From assembly GCA_018242685.1 (NCBI GenBank), contig JAFEBM010000019.1:40125-104124 (forward strand): a stretch of 64,000 nt of DNA, in the 5' to 3' direction. The position numbers were made by a program, and so were the translations under genes. Under the pieces are notes generated by a model, which saw nothing but the letters and a program-made list of their open reading frames with translations, searched no databases and was not told where the DNA came from. This document shows, one piece after another, positions 18,718 through 27,252 of this stretch. The DNA is from Nitrospira sp. (GTDB lineage Bacteria; Nitrospirota; Nitrospiria; Nitrospirales; Nitrospiraceae). How positions within the stretch are numbered: position 1 is the first letter of the stretch; each line of letters opens with the position of its first letter.

Positions 18718-19750
18718 GAGCTTTTTTCATTTAAATAGACACAGTTTAATGGTATAGCCTCCCTGCCTTTACGAGAGAAAGAGGGGGGAGGGGGGCTATG
18801 CAGTCCTATTCGCAGGATTTGCGTGATCGGGTTCTTCGTGCGTTGGCGCGAGGGGACAGCCCCACGGCTATTGCAGCGCGTTTCGAAGTGAGCCGCGAGT
18901 GGGTCTACGATGTCAAGAATCGTTTTGAGAAAGAGGGGGTGCGCCATCGCTTGCCTGTGGGGGGCTATCGTGTATCGCGGGTGGCGGATAAGGAATCGCT
19001 CATTCGTGGCTGGATCAAGGAGCGCAAGGATCTGACACTGGCCGAGCTCTGCGAACGCCTGACCGAACAGGGGGTGACACTCACCCCCTCCGCATTGTGG
19101 CATCAACTGGATAAATGGGGGTTGAGCTTTAAAAAAAACCCTGCACGCCAGCGAGCAAGAACGCGCGGACGTCGCCCACGAGCGGGCGGAATGGAAAGAC
19201 CATCAGCCCGCGCTTGATGCCACGAAGCTCGTGTGCATCGACGAAACGGGCGTGTCGACGAACCTGACGCGTTTGCGTGGACGTTCTCCTAAAGGCGAGC
19301 GCTGCCATGCCAGCGTACCGGGCGGACACTGGAACACCACCACCTTCATCGCCGGGCTGCGCGTGGGGGCCGTGACCGCGCCGATGGTGCTCGACGGCCC
19401 CATGGACAAAGACGCATTCCTCGTCTACGGGCGCGAGTGCCTCTGTCCGGCACTGCACGCAGGAGATCTCGTCATTGCCGACAATCTCGGCAGCCATAAG
19501 AACGACGACGTGCGTGAAGCCATCGAAGGGGGCGGCGCCACCATCCGCTATCTGCCGCCGTACTCCCCGGACTTCAACCCCATCGAAATGGTCTTCTCCA
19601 AGCTCAAAGCCCTGCTCAAAAAAGCCGCCCACCGCACCGTCGAGGCGCTTTGGAACGAAATCGGAATACTCCTCGACGCCTTCTCGCCGCAGGAATGCGC
19701 CAACTACTTCCAATCGGCAGGGTATGTGTCTGTTTAAATGCAAAATGCTC
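18718..19750 (+). mobile_element. IS630-family insertion sequence with terminal inverted repeats and TA target duplication
   Basis: About 1,033 bp. The left end (18718-18743) and the right end (19725-19750, reverse complement) agree at 23 of 26 positions, beginning GAGC and ending AGACACA. Both ends are flanked by TA (18716-18717 and 19751-19752), in the context CTAG, which is the TA duplication made by IS630/Tc1-type transposases. It carries one transposase gene in two frames. Its ends are nearly intact, so insertion may be fairly recent. Confidence 0.88.
18798..19737 (+). CDS. IS630-family transposase, in two overlapping frames
   Basis: The first frame (18798-19217) holds the helix-turn-helix region (GDSPTAIAARFEVSREWVYD); the second carries the DDE domain with CIDETG, VIADNLGSHKN and PDFNPIEMVFSKLK and stops at 19737. 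The frames join at a run of eight A at 19131-19138 (after GGGGTTGAGCTTT). Moving forward by one base there restores the family sequence KWGLSF-KKT-LHASEQERADV. This could be a one-base mutation, or slippage on the A tract that yields the full protein, which is known for several IS families. Confidence 0.82.
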
Positions 19751-19804
19751 TAGTAGTAAAAACACTCCCAACCCGACTCGCATGGCGCAAAGAAAGGGAT
19801 AACT

Positions 19805-20335
19805 TTGGGAAAGGTTATTTTCTTGTTGGGAGCGGGTGCTTCTGTAGATGCTGAAATGCCTATGGTAACCGAACTCACCAAAGAACTGGCCGCCTTACTG
19901 CATACCCTTCCTGATATGAACGGTACACCTTGTCCTGCATACAAGGAAGCTTTCGACCATATCGCAGCTCATGACTCATCTGTAGCAGAGAACTATGAAA
20001 GGTTTTTTGAATGGGTCAAACTTATTCGCGATGTAGAGCGAAAACCGTTCAGGAGGATTATCAATACCAGAATTAGTTGAGTCATTGTCTCATTTACCTT
20101 TTGTCCTTTGCGAGGCCATTGCCCGCCTGATTCGTTCAAGGCAGACAAAGCCGTGCTACCTGGCAAAACTTGCAGATTTTGTTCCTTCTCATGGCCGGTT
20201 AAAGGTCTTTAGCCTCAACACGATTGCTGTGTTGAAGAAGCATGCCGGCTAGGAGAGATAGATTTGACTACAGGATTCGATCCCACAACTAAAACCTGGA
20301 GCCCAAACCTATTCCAATCACGAAATAAAGGTTTG
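19805..20335 (+). pseudogene. SIR2-like domain protein, frameshifted and truncated by an IS30 copy
   Basis: Begins (TTG, with AAAGGGA upstream) with the nucleotide-binding start GKVIFLLGAGASVDAEMPM of SIR2-like proteins. The first frame stops at 20080, but the +1 frame continues from about 20055 with SIPELVESLSHLPFVLCEAI and then LAKLADFVPSHGRLKVFSLN. A second change at about 20219, consistent with loss of one base in the N-Y-D motif, moves the frame again to DCCVEEACRLGEIDLTTGFD and TKTWSPNLFQSRNKG. There the IS30 copy begins. Proteins of this type are often NADase effectors in phage defence; this copy must be inactive. Confidence 0.75.
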
Positions 20336-21404
20336 AGTTCTAACTCCAAGTGCAACACTGCGAGCCCAGATGGGCTATGGTGTTGCCATGCACACGAGAT
20401 CGTACAGGCACCTGAGTGCCGACGAACGTGAAACCTTGAGCCTGGGATTGGCCCGGGGCCATTCGCTGTGGATGATGGCTCGAGTGTTGGGCCGCGCGGC
20501 CAGCACACTGAGCCGGGAATATGCCCGCAACACGACCCGAGGCCAACCGTATTGGGCTTGCACGGCGCAGGCCCAGGCGGTTGTCAGCTCCCAGCACCCT
20601 CGACGCCCCCGGAAACTGCTGGATCCCTGGCTGTGGCAGTATGTCCGAACCCAGCTGACGCAGGGCTGCTCGCCGGAGCAGATTGCCGGGCGCCTCCGCC
20701 GCGAGTATCCTGACGACATGGGACGCCGTCTCTCGGCCGAGACCATCTATGTGGGCCTGTATGTGCTGCCTCGCGGAGCCCTGCGGAGCGAACTCCTGAC
20801 GGCCCTGCGTCAGGCGCGCAAGATGCGTCGATCTCGATCGCGAGGGCGGATCGCCGGGGCCACATCCCCAATATGACGCCGATTGCCGAGCGTCCCATCG
20901 ACGTGGCCCCTCGCACGGTGCCGGGTCACTGGGAAGGTGATCTCCTCAAGGGGGCGCGCAATGGCTCGGCCGTCGGCACCCTGGTGGAGCGGACGACGCG
21001 GCTGGTCATCCTGGTCAAGATGACCGGCACTGATGCAACGAGTGCCTGCCAGGGCTTCACGAAGAAACTCCGACATGTGCCCGCGACGCTGCGGAAAACC
21101 CTGACGCATGATCGAGGAAAAGAGATGGGCCGAACACGAACGGCTGGCCAAGCGCTTCGCGATCCGCGTCTTCTTTGCTGATCCGCATTGTCCCTGGCAA
21201 CGCGGCACCAATGAAAACACGAATGGCCTGCTCCGTCAGGACTTGCCGAAGGGCACCGATCTGTCGGGCTACACCCAACGGGAGTCGAACGCCATCGCCG
21301 ATCGGCTGAACACACGCCCTCGCAAATGTCTCAACGTTGCGACGCCCCAGGAAGTCTCTGCGCACGTGCGCCATCATTCACCGGTTGCACTTGGACCTTG
21401 AAAC
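20336..21404 (+). mobile_element. IS30-family insertion sequence (decayed)
   Basis: About 1.07 kb. The shared end motif TCCAAGTGCAAC occurs at 20345-20356 and inverted at 21384-21395, with weaker match further out, so the exact borders are uncertain by several bases. It interrupts the SIR2-like gene. The transposase inside is broken by two one-base changes, so the element can move only if helped in trans. Confidence 0.72.
20388..21401 (+). pseudogene. IS30-family transposase, two frameshifts
   Basis: Three frames carry one IS30 transposase. The first (from ATG 20388, or 20370) has the N-terminal helix-turn-helix (YRHLSADERETLSLGLARGH). Near 20842 a missing base moves the frame, after which HIPNMTPIAERPIDV and the catalytic region VPGHWEGDLLKG follow. 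Near 21126 an extra G in ATGGGCC shifts it again, so that THDRGKEM is followed in the new frame by AEHERLAKRFAIRVFFADPH and the final catalytic Glu region GTNENTNGLLRQ. All three DDE residues can be seen but not in a single frame. Confidence 0.82.
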
Positions 21405-21687
21405 CGCCCCTCTTTTAAAAGGAAAGCAGATGGTCATTGAACCAGGCCACCCAACTTTCATGGAGGTCGGAGACCGGAAATGTTGATTCTGATATCGAGA
21501 AGCCGAGTGAGGCTCTCCATCTGTTTACGCTCGGACAGATGAGAACAGTCACCACGGATCATACCGCAGACGTTAGTGTGTGTAACCCCGATACGTGGGG
21601 CAGCTGTGTGTTGAGTTAGCCCTTGGTGGCCGAGGCGGGTTCTGGATCTCAATCATCAGCCCAGCCTTGATCGTGGCCGCCACGTCG
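21405..21687 (+). other. Stretch without a recognisable gene
   Basis: Between the IS30 copy and brnA. No frame on either strand gives a family I recognise. A short minus-strand frame at 21458-21652 has no clear ribosome site. I could not find the expected 3' part of the SIR2-like gene here, so that part seems to be deleted. Confidence 0.4.
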
Positions 21688-21999
21688 TTACGCCGCACGC
21701 GGACGTCGGCGCGACCGTTCACGACTCTTCGGCGCACGTGGTCGGCGCGGAGCCTGATGTTCCATGGCTGCGCGCAGGATGCGGTTCAGCCGTGTCTGAT
21801 ACCCCTTCCCATGCATTTTGAGCCAGTCGAGGACATCGATGTCGAGGCGCACCGTCACTTGTTGCTTCGCCGGTGGCCAGGCCTCGGTCGCCTTCTTGAG
21901 AAACGAGTGATCCAGCGGAGGGATCTCCGAATAGTCGATGTCCCGATCCCTGAGCCGATCAAGTCTCGCCAAGTCGCTTTTGATAGATTTTCTGCTCAC
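21688..21999 (-). CDS. brnA: BrnA-family antitoxin
   Basis: 103 residues. The central and C-terminal part is the BrnA DNA-binding region: VTVRLDIDVLDWLKMHGKGY followed by QTRLNRILRAAM, a ribbon-helix-helix type fold that represses the operon and neutralises BrnT. The N-terminal part (DRDIDYSEIPPLDHSFLKKA) also fits the family. The tail beyond residue 85 is unusually rich in Arg and Pro. The gene starts inside the end of brnT (41-base overlap), the usual toxin-first order. Confidence 0.88.
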   Translation of the reverse strand: MSRKSIKSDLARLDRLRDRDIDYSEIPPLDHSFLKKATEAWPPAKQQVTVRLDIDVLDWLKMHGKGYQTRLNRILRAAMEHQAPRRPRAPKSRERSRRRPRAA

Positions 22000-22240
22000 G
22001 GCGGTTCGCCTTTCTCATAGAGATGATGCGCGTGGTCTCGTGCCCGCGCGGGGAGTGGGCCATCACCACGACCCGCCCGGCGAGCGTCCCGAGACTCACC
22101 AGCCGGTTCTCTCCATAATCGAAACGGTCATCGACGAAGGTCACACAGCGTCCGGCGAAGACCCGTTCGGCATCGGCAAAGTCTAAGCCGTGCTTTGCGC
22201 GATTGCTGCGATTCTTGGCTTCGTCCCATTCATAGCGCAC
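21959..22240 (-). CDS. brnT: BrnT-family ribonuclease toxin
   Basis: 93 residues, GTG start. Family pattern: FxWDxxKxxxNxxKHG seen here as YEWDEAKNRSNRAKHGLDF, then AERVF, DDRFDYGENR, RVVVMAHS, and the C-terminal RIISMRKANRREQKIY. BrnT is a RelE-fold RNase that blocks translation. All the usual catalytic-region residues appear present, so the toxin may be active. It abuts a decayed Y-family polymerase gene on the same strand. Confidence 0.9.
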   Translation of the reverse strand: MRYEWDEAKNRSNRAKHGLDFADAERVFAGRCVTFVDDRFDYGENRLVSLGTLAGRVVVMAHSPRGHETTRIISMRKANRREQKIYQKRLGET

Positions 22241-22249
22241 GATCTACTG

Positions 22250-22950
22250 TAACTACGTTTGTCGCTACATGCAAATCGTACCATACACCGCACTCCCGTG
22301 TGAAGTGAAGTACCGTGGTCAGCGTAGAAACTTCACGAGGCCTGTAGTGCAGCAGGTGAAGGGAGCGTTCGATCATCGACTGTGCGATTGGTGGGTGTAC
22401 CGGGGAAGGATCGATCCCCAAGGCCCAGTCGTGCAGCAAGTTGGCAGGAGTTCCGAGGGCGACCTGTAAATGCGCCAACGAGACAGAGGCAATCGTGCCG
22501 AGCGTAAGGAGGTTTAAATCCTCTAACCGTTGTAAGACACCGTGAGGTGTGGATACGGTGAAGGCCGGGAAGCAACATGGTCGGCAACGGAGCGAGGAAC
22601 GATTGCTCACAATCGGAGTGGATCGACAACACTTGGGGTGGTTTCATGAGTGATGTCGCGGCCAGTTGCGAGACCAGTTTGTTTCCCGCCAATCCGATCG
22701 TACTCGGCCATCCCTCCGGATGGGTCAACTCTCGACTGATGCGGGTCGCTGTATCGATGGGAGGGCCGAAGAGTCTGGTTGTGCCGGTGAGGTCCAGGAA
22801 GAACGAGCCGGGCCTGATCGATTCTCAAACCGGTGTAAAGGACGAGATATGGTGTTGCAACCTTGATCCCAGTCAAGTACGTAGAAAATCCAGGCATACG
22901 GTGCAAGGCAGATAAGTGGAGGGCGGTGAGGTAGGAAACGCTCCACCGGA
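22250..22950 (-). pseudogene. Y-family DNA polymerase (DinB/ImuB-like), heavily frameshifted
   Basis: Reading the minus strand from high to low coordinates, pieces in different frames join into one Y-family polymerase: SRPLHRFE (about 22.82 kb), then SIRPGSFFLDLTGTTRLFG and PPIDTATRISREL, then GLAGNKLVSQLAATSLMKPP and EQSFLAPLPTMLLPGLH, and in another frame LEDLNLLTLGTIASVSLAHL and LLHDWALGIDPSPVHPP. At least three frame changes separate them. The palm core (FLDLTG) and the thumb and little-finger parts are recognisable, while the 5' part upstream of 22.95 kb is too degraded to place. No intact product is possible. Confidence 0.72.
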
Positions 22951-23030
22951 AGAAACGATAGCTCTCACAGGTGTTGGATTTGCTGAAGCCTGGGTTGAAG
23001 AGCCGTCCTTCCTTGTCAGCCTCGCTTTTG

Positions 23031-23060
23031 TTGACAGCCATTTCCACCCTGTGCTACCGT
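23031..23060 (+). promoter_or_regulatory. Candidate promoter for the rpsF operon
   Basis: Perfect TTGACA at 23031-23036 and an extended -10 TG-C-TACCGT ending at 23060, spacing 18. About 80 bases before rpsF. It marks the end of the decayed zone and the start of core genes. Confidence 0.5.
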
Positions 23061-23139
23061 CCACCCTTCTTTACGCCAAATAGGCACCTACACCTCGCTC
23101 CCGGCTGGTTCGGGGGCCTTTGTCCAGGAGGATCGCTGC

Positions 23140-23487
23140 ATGGAGCTCTACGAGTCTCTGTTTATCATTCGTCCGTCCGTCTCCGATGAGGAGACCAAGA
23201 CGCTCATCGACAAGATGAAAAACGTCGCCGATAAGACCGGCGCCCAATTCATCAAAGCCGAGAATTTAGGGAAGAAAAAGCTCGCTTACGAAGTACGTCG
23301 CGAGCGGAAGGGTACCTACGCCTATTTCTACTTTAAGGCGCCGAACAATACGGTCGGTGAGCTCGAACGGGCGTATCGATTGGAAGACAACATCATCAAG
23401 TTTTTGACGGTCCATCACGAAAAACCCTTGGTGGAACGGCGTCCGGTGGAAGCCTCGACACAGGAGTCAAACGGTGGCCGGATTTAA
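23140..23487 (+). CDS. rpsF: 30S ribosomal protein S6
   Basis: Begins MELYESLFIIRPSVSDEE and carries the S6 pattern GKKKLAYEVRRERKGTYAYF. 115 residues. AGGAGGA lies before the ATG. S6 pairs with S18 in the small subunit; both genes are here with ssb between them, the classic rpsF-ssb-rpsR order. Its stop overlaps the ssb start. Confidence 0.96.
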   Translation: MELYESLFIIRPSVSDEETKTLIDKMKNVADKTGAQFIKAENLGKKKLAYEVRRERKGTYAYFYFKAPNNTVGELERAYRLEDNIIKFLTVHHEKPLVERRPVEASTQESNGGRI

Positions 23488-23872
23488 CAAAGTCATCCTT
23501 CTGGGGAACCTCACCCGTAATCCTGAGCTCCGGTATACGCCGAGCGGGACACCGGTGGCGAGTTTTGGCTTGGCGGTGAGCCGTCGGTTTAAGCAGGGTG
23601 ACGATTTGAAGGAAGAAGTCTGCTTTGTCGATATCGTGGTATTCGGCAGACAGGCGGAGCATTGCGGGCAGTATCTCAGTAAAGGCAACGGGGCGATCAT
23701 CGAAGGCCGGTTGCAGCAGCGCCGATGGGAAACGGAAGACGGCCAAAAACGCAGCAAGCATGAAGTGGTCGCGCAGACCGTGACGTTCATGCCCAAGCGT
23801 CAAGACGGTGGGACGAGTGCGGAACCTCCGATGCACGATGAGCCCGGCTATGAAACAGGCGAAGAAGGTTAA
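23474..23872 (+). CDS. ssb: Single-stranded DNA-binding protein
   Basis: OB-fold protein of 132 residues, GTG start within the rpsF end. Typical start MAGFNKVILLGNLTRNPELR followed by TPSGTPVASFGLAVSRRF and FGRQAEHCGQYLSKGNGAIIEGRL (given in parts). The C-terminus, MHDEPGYETGEEG, is acidic but lacks the usual DDDIPF-type tip that binds repair and replication partners. The frame is clean, so this is unlikely to be a sequencing truncation in the core domain. Confidence 0.93.
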   Translation: MAGFNKVILLGNLTRNPELRYTPSGTPVASFGLAVSRRFKQGDDLKEEVCFVDIVVFGRQAEHCGQYLSKGNGAIIEGRLQQRRWETEDGQKRSKHEVVAQTVTFMPKRQDGGTSAEPPMHDEPGYETGEEG

Positions 23873-23899
23873 CAGCGCGAGTATTATGAGGAGGCAGTT

Positions 23900-24148
23900 A
23901 TGGACCGAAGCGACAACGAACGTGGCGGGGGGCGGTTATTCCAGCGAAGACGTCCCTGCAGATTCTGCCTGGAAAAGGCGCCGATCGACTTTAAAGACGC
24001 CGGGCTTCTTCGGAATTTTTTGACGGAGCGGGGACGGATCGTTCCGCGCCGTATTTCCGGGAATTGCATGCGTCATCAGCGTGAATTGACGGTGGCCGTC
24101 AAGCGGGCTCGGCATATCGCCATCATCAGCTTTGCCGAGGAGCGATAG
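23900..24148 (+). CDS. rpsR: 30S ribosomal protein S18
   Basis: 82 residues, with a lightly basic head and the conserved core [34 protein letters not shown] and [27 protein letters not shown] lies about 7 bases before the ATG. Third gene of the rpsF-ssb-rpsR operon. Confidence 0.96.
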   Translation: MDRSDNERGGGRLFQRRRPCRFCLEKAPIDFKDAGLLRNFLTERGRIVPRRISGNCMRHQRELTVAVKRARHIAIISFAEER

Positions 24149-24153
24149 CGAAC

Positions 24154-24804
24154 GTGATCGGCGATTTCGATGTACCGAAGTGGAGCAGCGGCACGTTGCC
24201 GAGAATGACCATGGATGTATTGACTCCGAAAATCGCAGATATCACGGCAGAAGGTCTTTCTTTGTCGGGAGACTTGACGGGAGAGGAGTTGGGACTGACG
24301 GATACGGATGTGTCTATTCGCGGAACGCTGGCGGTCGGGCTGGATCTTCGAGCGATTGAACGCACCGTCTATGTGACCGGGGTCGTGGAAGGGGCGGCGG
24401 TTCGCCAATGCGTGCGGTGCCTCAAAGATTTTGACGACCCACTGGCGTTTTCATTACGTGTGGCCTATGAGCGGGAAGTCAAAGCGATGGGTGCCGTCAC
24501 AAAGCGAGACGATCCGAGGAAGAGGAAGTCGGCAGCGCCTCCGGAAGGAGAAGTGGAAGAGCAGAACGACGATCTCTATTACTTTGCGGGTGACCATCTG
24601 GAGCTGGCGCCGATGCTGCGGGAGCAATTGATTCTTGCTTCTCCCATGCACCCGCTCTGTTCCGAGGGATGCCGCGGGTTGTGTACTCGTTGTGGGAAAG
24701 ATTTGAATGAAGGCCTCTGTCATTGTGGTGAAGAGCCGACGGGAAGCCCGTTTCAGGTGTTGCGCACTATGAAAGACAAACTGAAGGACCTCGGTGAGCG
24801 TTGA
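24154..24804 (+). CDS. yceD: YceD family protein (DUF177)
   Basis: 216 residues, GTG start 5 bases after rpsR with GAGGAGC inside the rpsR end. YceD proteins precede rpmF in most bacteria and affect 23S rRNA maturation in some. Visible are the first cysteine pair region CVRCLKDFDDPL and the C-terminal LREQLILASPMHPLCSEGC, then CTRCGKDLN and CHCGEEP, giving a set of cysteines that could bind zinc. A charged insert of about 25 residues (near 115-140, RKRKSAAPPEGEVEEQND) is in the middle. Confidence 0.88.
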   Translation: MIGDFDVPKWSSGTLPRMTMDVLTPKIADITAEGLSLSGDLTGEELGLTDTDVSIRGTLAVGLDLRAIERTVYVTGVVEGAAVRQCVRCLKDFDDPLAFSLRVAYEREVKAMGAVTKRDDPRKRKSAAPPEGEVEEQNDDLYYFAGDHLELAPMLREQLILASPMHPLCSEGCRGLCTRCGKDLNEGLCHCGEEPTGSPFQVLRTMKDKLKDLGER

Positions 24805-24838
24805 GCGGGGTCAGAATTGAGCGGAAGAAGGAGTCATC

Positions 24839-25024
24839 ATGCCCAATCCCAAACATAAACATTCACGAGCTAGACGCGATAAGCGCCGTACTCAAAAGCT
24901 GCGCATGACCCCGCCGGGAATGGCTGTGTGCCCACAGTGTCATGAACTCAAGCTGCCGCATTATACCTGTTTGAATTGCGGGACCTATAAGGGCAAAGCG
25001 GTCATTCAAGTCGAAGAGGCGTGA
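24839..25024 (+). CDS. rpmF: 50S ribosomal protein L32
   Basis: 61 residues. Starts MPNPKHKHSRARRDKRR and has a zinc ribbon of the CxxC type, CPQCHELKLPHYTCLNCG. Follows yceD and precedes plsX, the widely conserved link between translation and lipid synthesis genes. Confidence 0.96.
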   Translation: MPNPKHKHSRARRDKRRTQKLRMTPPGMAVCPQCHELKLPHYTCLNCGTYKGKAVIQVEEA

Positions 25025-25140
25025 GTAGGTTGTCCAAGTCGGTCCATTGCGCGAGTTTCCCAGCACGTCTGACGTGAGCTCAGGGGGCGACGCGTGTTCA
25101 GCCGTTCATTCCAACGCCATCCGTGAGTACACCATCTCGC

Positions 25141-26157
25141 ATGAAGATCGCGCTTGATGCGGTGGGGGGCGACCATGGCCCTGCACCCTGTGTCGAGGGC
25201 GCTCTTCAGGCCGTAAAAGAATTGGATGTCGAGGTCATTCTCGTCGGCGACGAAACCACCCTGAAACAGGAATGTGAGCGTCAGTCCTGTCGCGATTCCC
25301 GCCTCACCATTCAGCATGCTTCCCAGGTTGTCGAAATGCATGAGTCGCCTGCCGCTGTCGCCCGGAAGAAGCGGGATTCGTCGATTTGGGTTGCGACCGA
25401 GTTGGTCAAGAACGGCCATGCGGGCGCGGTCGTGAGCCCTGGTAACACGGGCGCGAGCATGGTGGCATCGTTTTTCGTGTTAGGACTGACGAAGGGAGTC
25501 GAGCGTCCTGCGATTGCCACCAGCCTGCCGACGTTGAGCGGAGAAGCCATCATGCTCGATGTGGGGGCCAACGTCGACTGCACCGCCACGCATCTCGAGC
25601 AATTCGCCTTGATGGGCAATGAGTATGGGAAGCATCTGCTCCGTAAGCCTAACCCCCGTGTCGGTCTTCTGAGCATCGGGGAGGAAGACGGCAAGGGCAA
25701 CGAAGTCACCAAAGAGGCGTTTAAGTTGCTCAAAGGCAGTTCGATGAATTTCGTGGGGAATATCGAGGGACGTGATGTGTACAGCGGAATCGCCGACATC
25801 GTCGTCTGCGACGGGTTTATCGGCAACGTGGCCTTGAAGATATCCGAAGGTGTTGCCGAGATGATCAAGAGACTGTTGCTGAAGGAAATCTCCGGCCACT
25901 TCCTTGGGCGACTGGCCTATCCCTTGATTGCCGGGCCTCTCATGAATCTGAAGCGAAAAATCGATTATGCTGAATTCGGTGGGGCCCCATTGCTGGGGGT
26001 CAATGGGATTACGATGATCTGCCATGGCCGATCGTCGGCCAAGGCTATCAAGAATGCGATTCGGCGAGCGAAGGGCATGGCTGAGGGTGGCGTGCGAGAG
26101 CTGATTCAGCGAGATATTGAAGAGAGCCGATCCTGTCCTCAGGTGGAGCCGACATGA
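25141..26157 (+). CDS. plsX: Phosphate acyltransferase PlsX
   Basis: Makes acyl-phosphate from acyl-ACP for phospholipid synthesis. Begins MKIALDAVGGDHGPAP (ATG 25141; an in-frame GTG lies at 25123) and has the motifs ESPAAVARKKRDSSIWVATE, GNTGASMVASFF, LDVGANVDCTATHLEQFA and the C-terminal GGAPLLGVNG. About 338 residues. Its stop overlaps the fabH start by 4 bases. Confidence 0.95.
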   Translation: MKIALDAVGGDHGPAPCVEGALQAVKELDVEVILVGDETTLKQECERQSCRDSRLTIQHASQVVEMHESPAAVARKKRDSSIWVATELVKNGHAGAVVSPGNTGASMVASFFVLGLTKGVERPAIATSLPTLSGEAIMLDVGANVDCTATHLEQFALMGNEYGKHLLRKPNPRVGLLSIGEEDGKGNEVTKEAFKLLKGSSMNFVGNIEGRDVYSGIADIVVCDGFIGNVALKISEGVAEMIKRLLLKEISGHFLGRLAYPLIAGPLMNLKRKIDYAEFGGAPLLGVNGITMICHGRSSAKAIKNAIRRAKGMAEGGVRELIQRDIEESRSCPQVEPT

Positions 26158-27128
26158 AAGCGTGGATTGCCGGAACCGGCTCCTATACGCCTGCCAGGGT
26201 CCTGACGAATGCGGAGCTGGAACGGATGGTAGCCACCTCCGATGAATGGATTCGAGAACGGACCGGCATCCGCGAACGGCGTATCGCAGCTACCGGAGAA
26301 GCCTGCTCGGATCTTGCGGTTCTGGCCGGGAAACGGGCGTTGACTGCGGCCGGGCTGGCGGCAACAGATCTCGACATGATTTTAGTCGCCACCTGTACGG
26401 GTGATTATCCTCTCCCTGCAACGGCCTGTCTTGTCCAGCATCAGCTCGGCGCGACCAAAGCCGCGGCGTGCGACCTTTCGGCCGCCTGCTGTGGATTTGT
26501 CTACGCGCTCTCGGTGGCGGATGCCTATGTTAAAAATGGGATGCGCCATGTCCTGGTGATCGGATCTGAGGTGATGTCTGCCATTACCGATTGGACCGAC
26601 CGGAACACCTGCGTGCTGTTTGGGGATGGAGCCGGTGCGGTCGTCGTCAGTGCAAGCGATGGAGAACGAGGGATCCTCTCGACTCACCTTCGCTCCGACG
26701 GAGCGCTCTGCGAGCTGATCATGGTGCCTGGAGGAGGCTCACGCAACCCGCCATCCGAAAAAGTGATCGCCGAACGTTTGCAGTACATCAAAATGAAGGG
26801 GAATGAGACGTTCAAGGTGGCAGTACGCACTTTGGAAGAGATCGCTCGGGCGACCCTTTCGGCCAATGGTCTTCGGGTGGAGGACCTTGACCTCTATGTG
26901 CCGCACCAAGCCAATCTGCGAATTCTGAAGGCGGTGATGGAGCGGCTGGGCCTTCCGATCGAAAAGGTGCTCCTGAACCTCGATCGTTACGGGAACACGT
27001 CTGCCGCATCTATTCCGATTGCTCTGGATGAAGCGGTTCGCGAAGGGCGTATCAAGGATGGCTCGTTGGTGATGCTGGGGGCGTTTGGGGCTGGATTGAC
27101 CTGGGCCTCTGCGGTCATCCGATGGTAG
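26154..27128 (+). CDS. fabH: 3-oxoacyl-ACP synthase III (KAS III)
   Basis: Starts fatty acid chains from acetyl-CoA (or branched acyl-CoA) and malonyl-ACP. Active-site Cys in DLSAACCGFVYAL near residue 112, His in VPHQANLRI and Asn in YGNTSAASIPIAL form the triad. 324 residues. Coupled to plsX and followed by fabD after a 124-base gap. Confidence 0.96.
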   Translation: MKAWIAGTGSYTPARVLTNAELERMVATSDEWIRERTGIRERRIAATGEACSDLAVLAGKRALTAAGLAATDLDMILVATCTGDYPLPATACLVQHQLGATKAAACDLSAACCGFVYALSVADAYVKNGMRHVLVIGSEVMSAITDWTDRNTCVLFGDGAGAVVVSASDGERGILSTHLRSDGALCELIMVPGGGSRNPPSEKVIAERLQYIKMKGNETFKVAVRTLEEIARATLSANGLRVEDLDLYVPHQANLRILKAVMERLGLPIEKVLLNLDRYGNTSAASIPIALDEAVREGRIKDGSLVMLGAFGAGLTWASAVIRW

Positions 27129-27252
27129 AGAACGACCAGTTCATGATCTGGAACCATCCCGATGTGGCCCTCTGCAGATTATGGAAAGCCGGCGGCTTGT
27201 GAAAACTTTTCTCGTTGACTTTGCGCGGGATTTCGAAGATATCTAACGCCCC

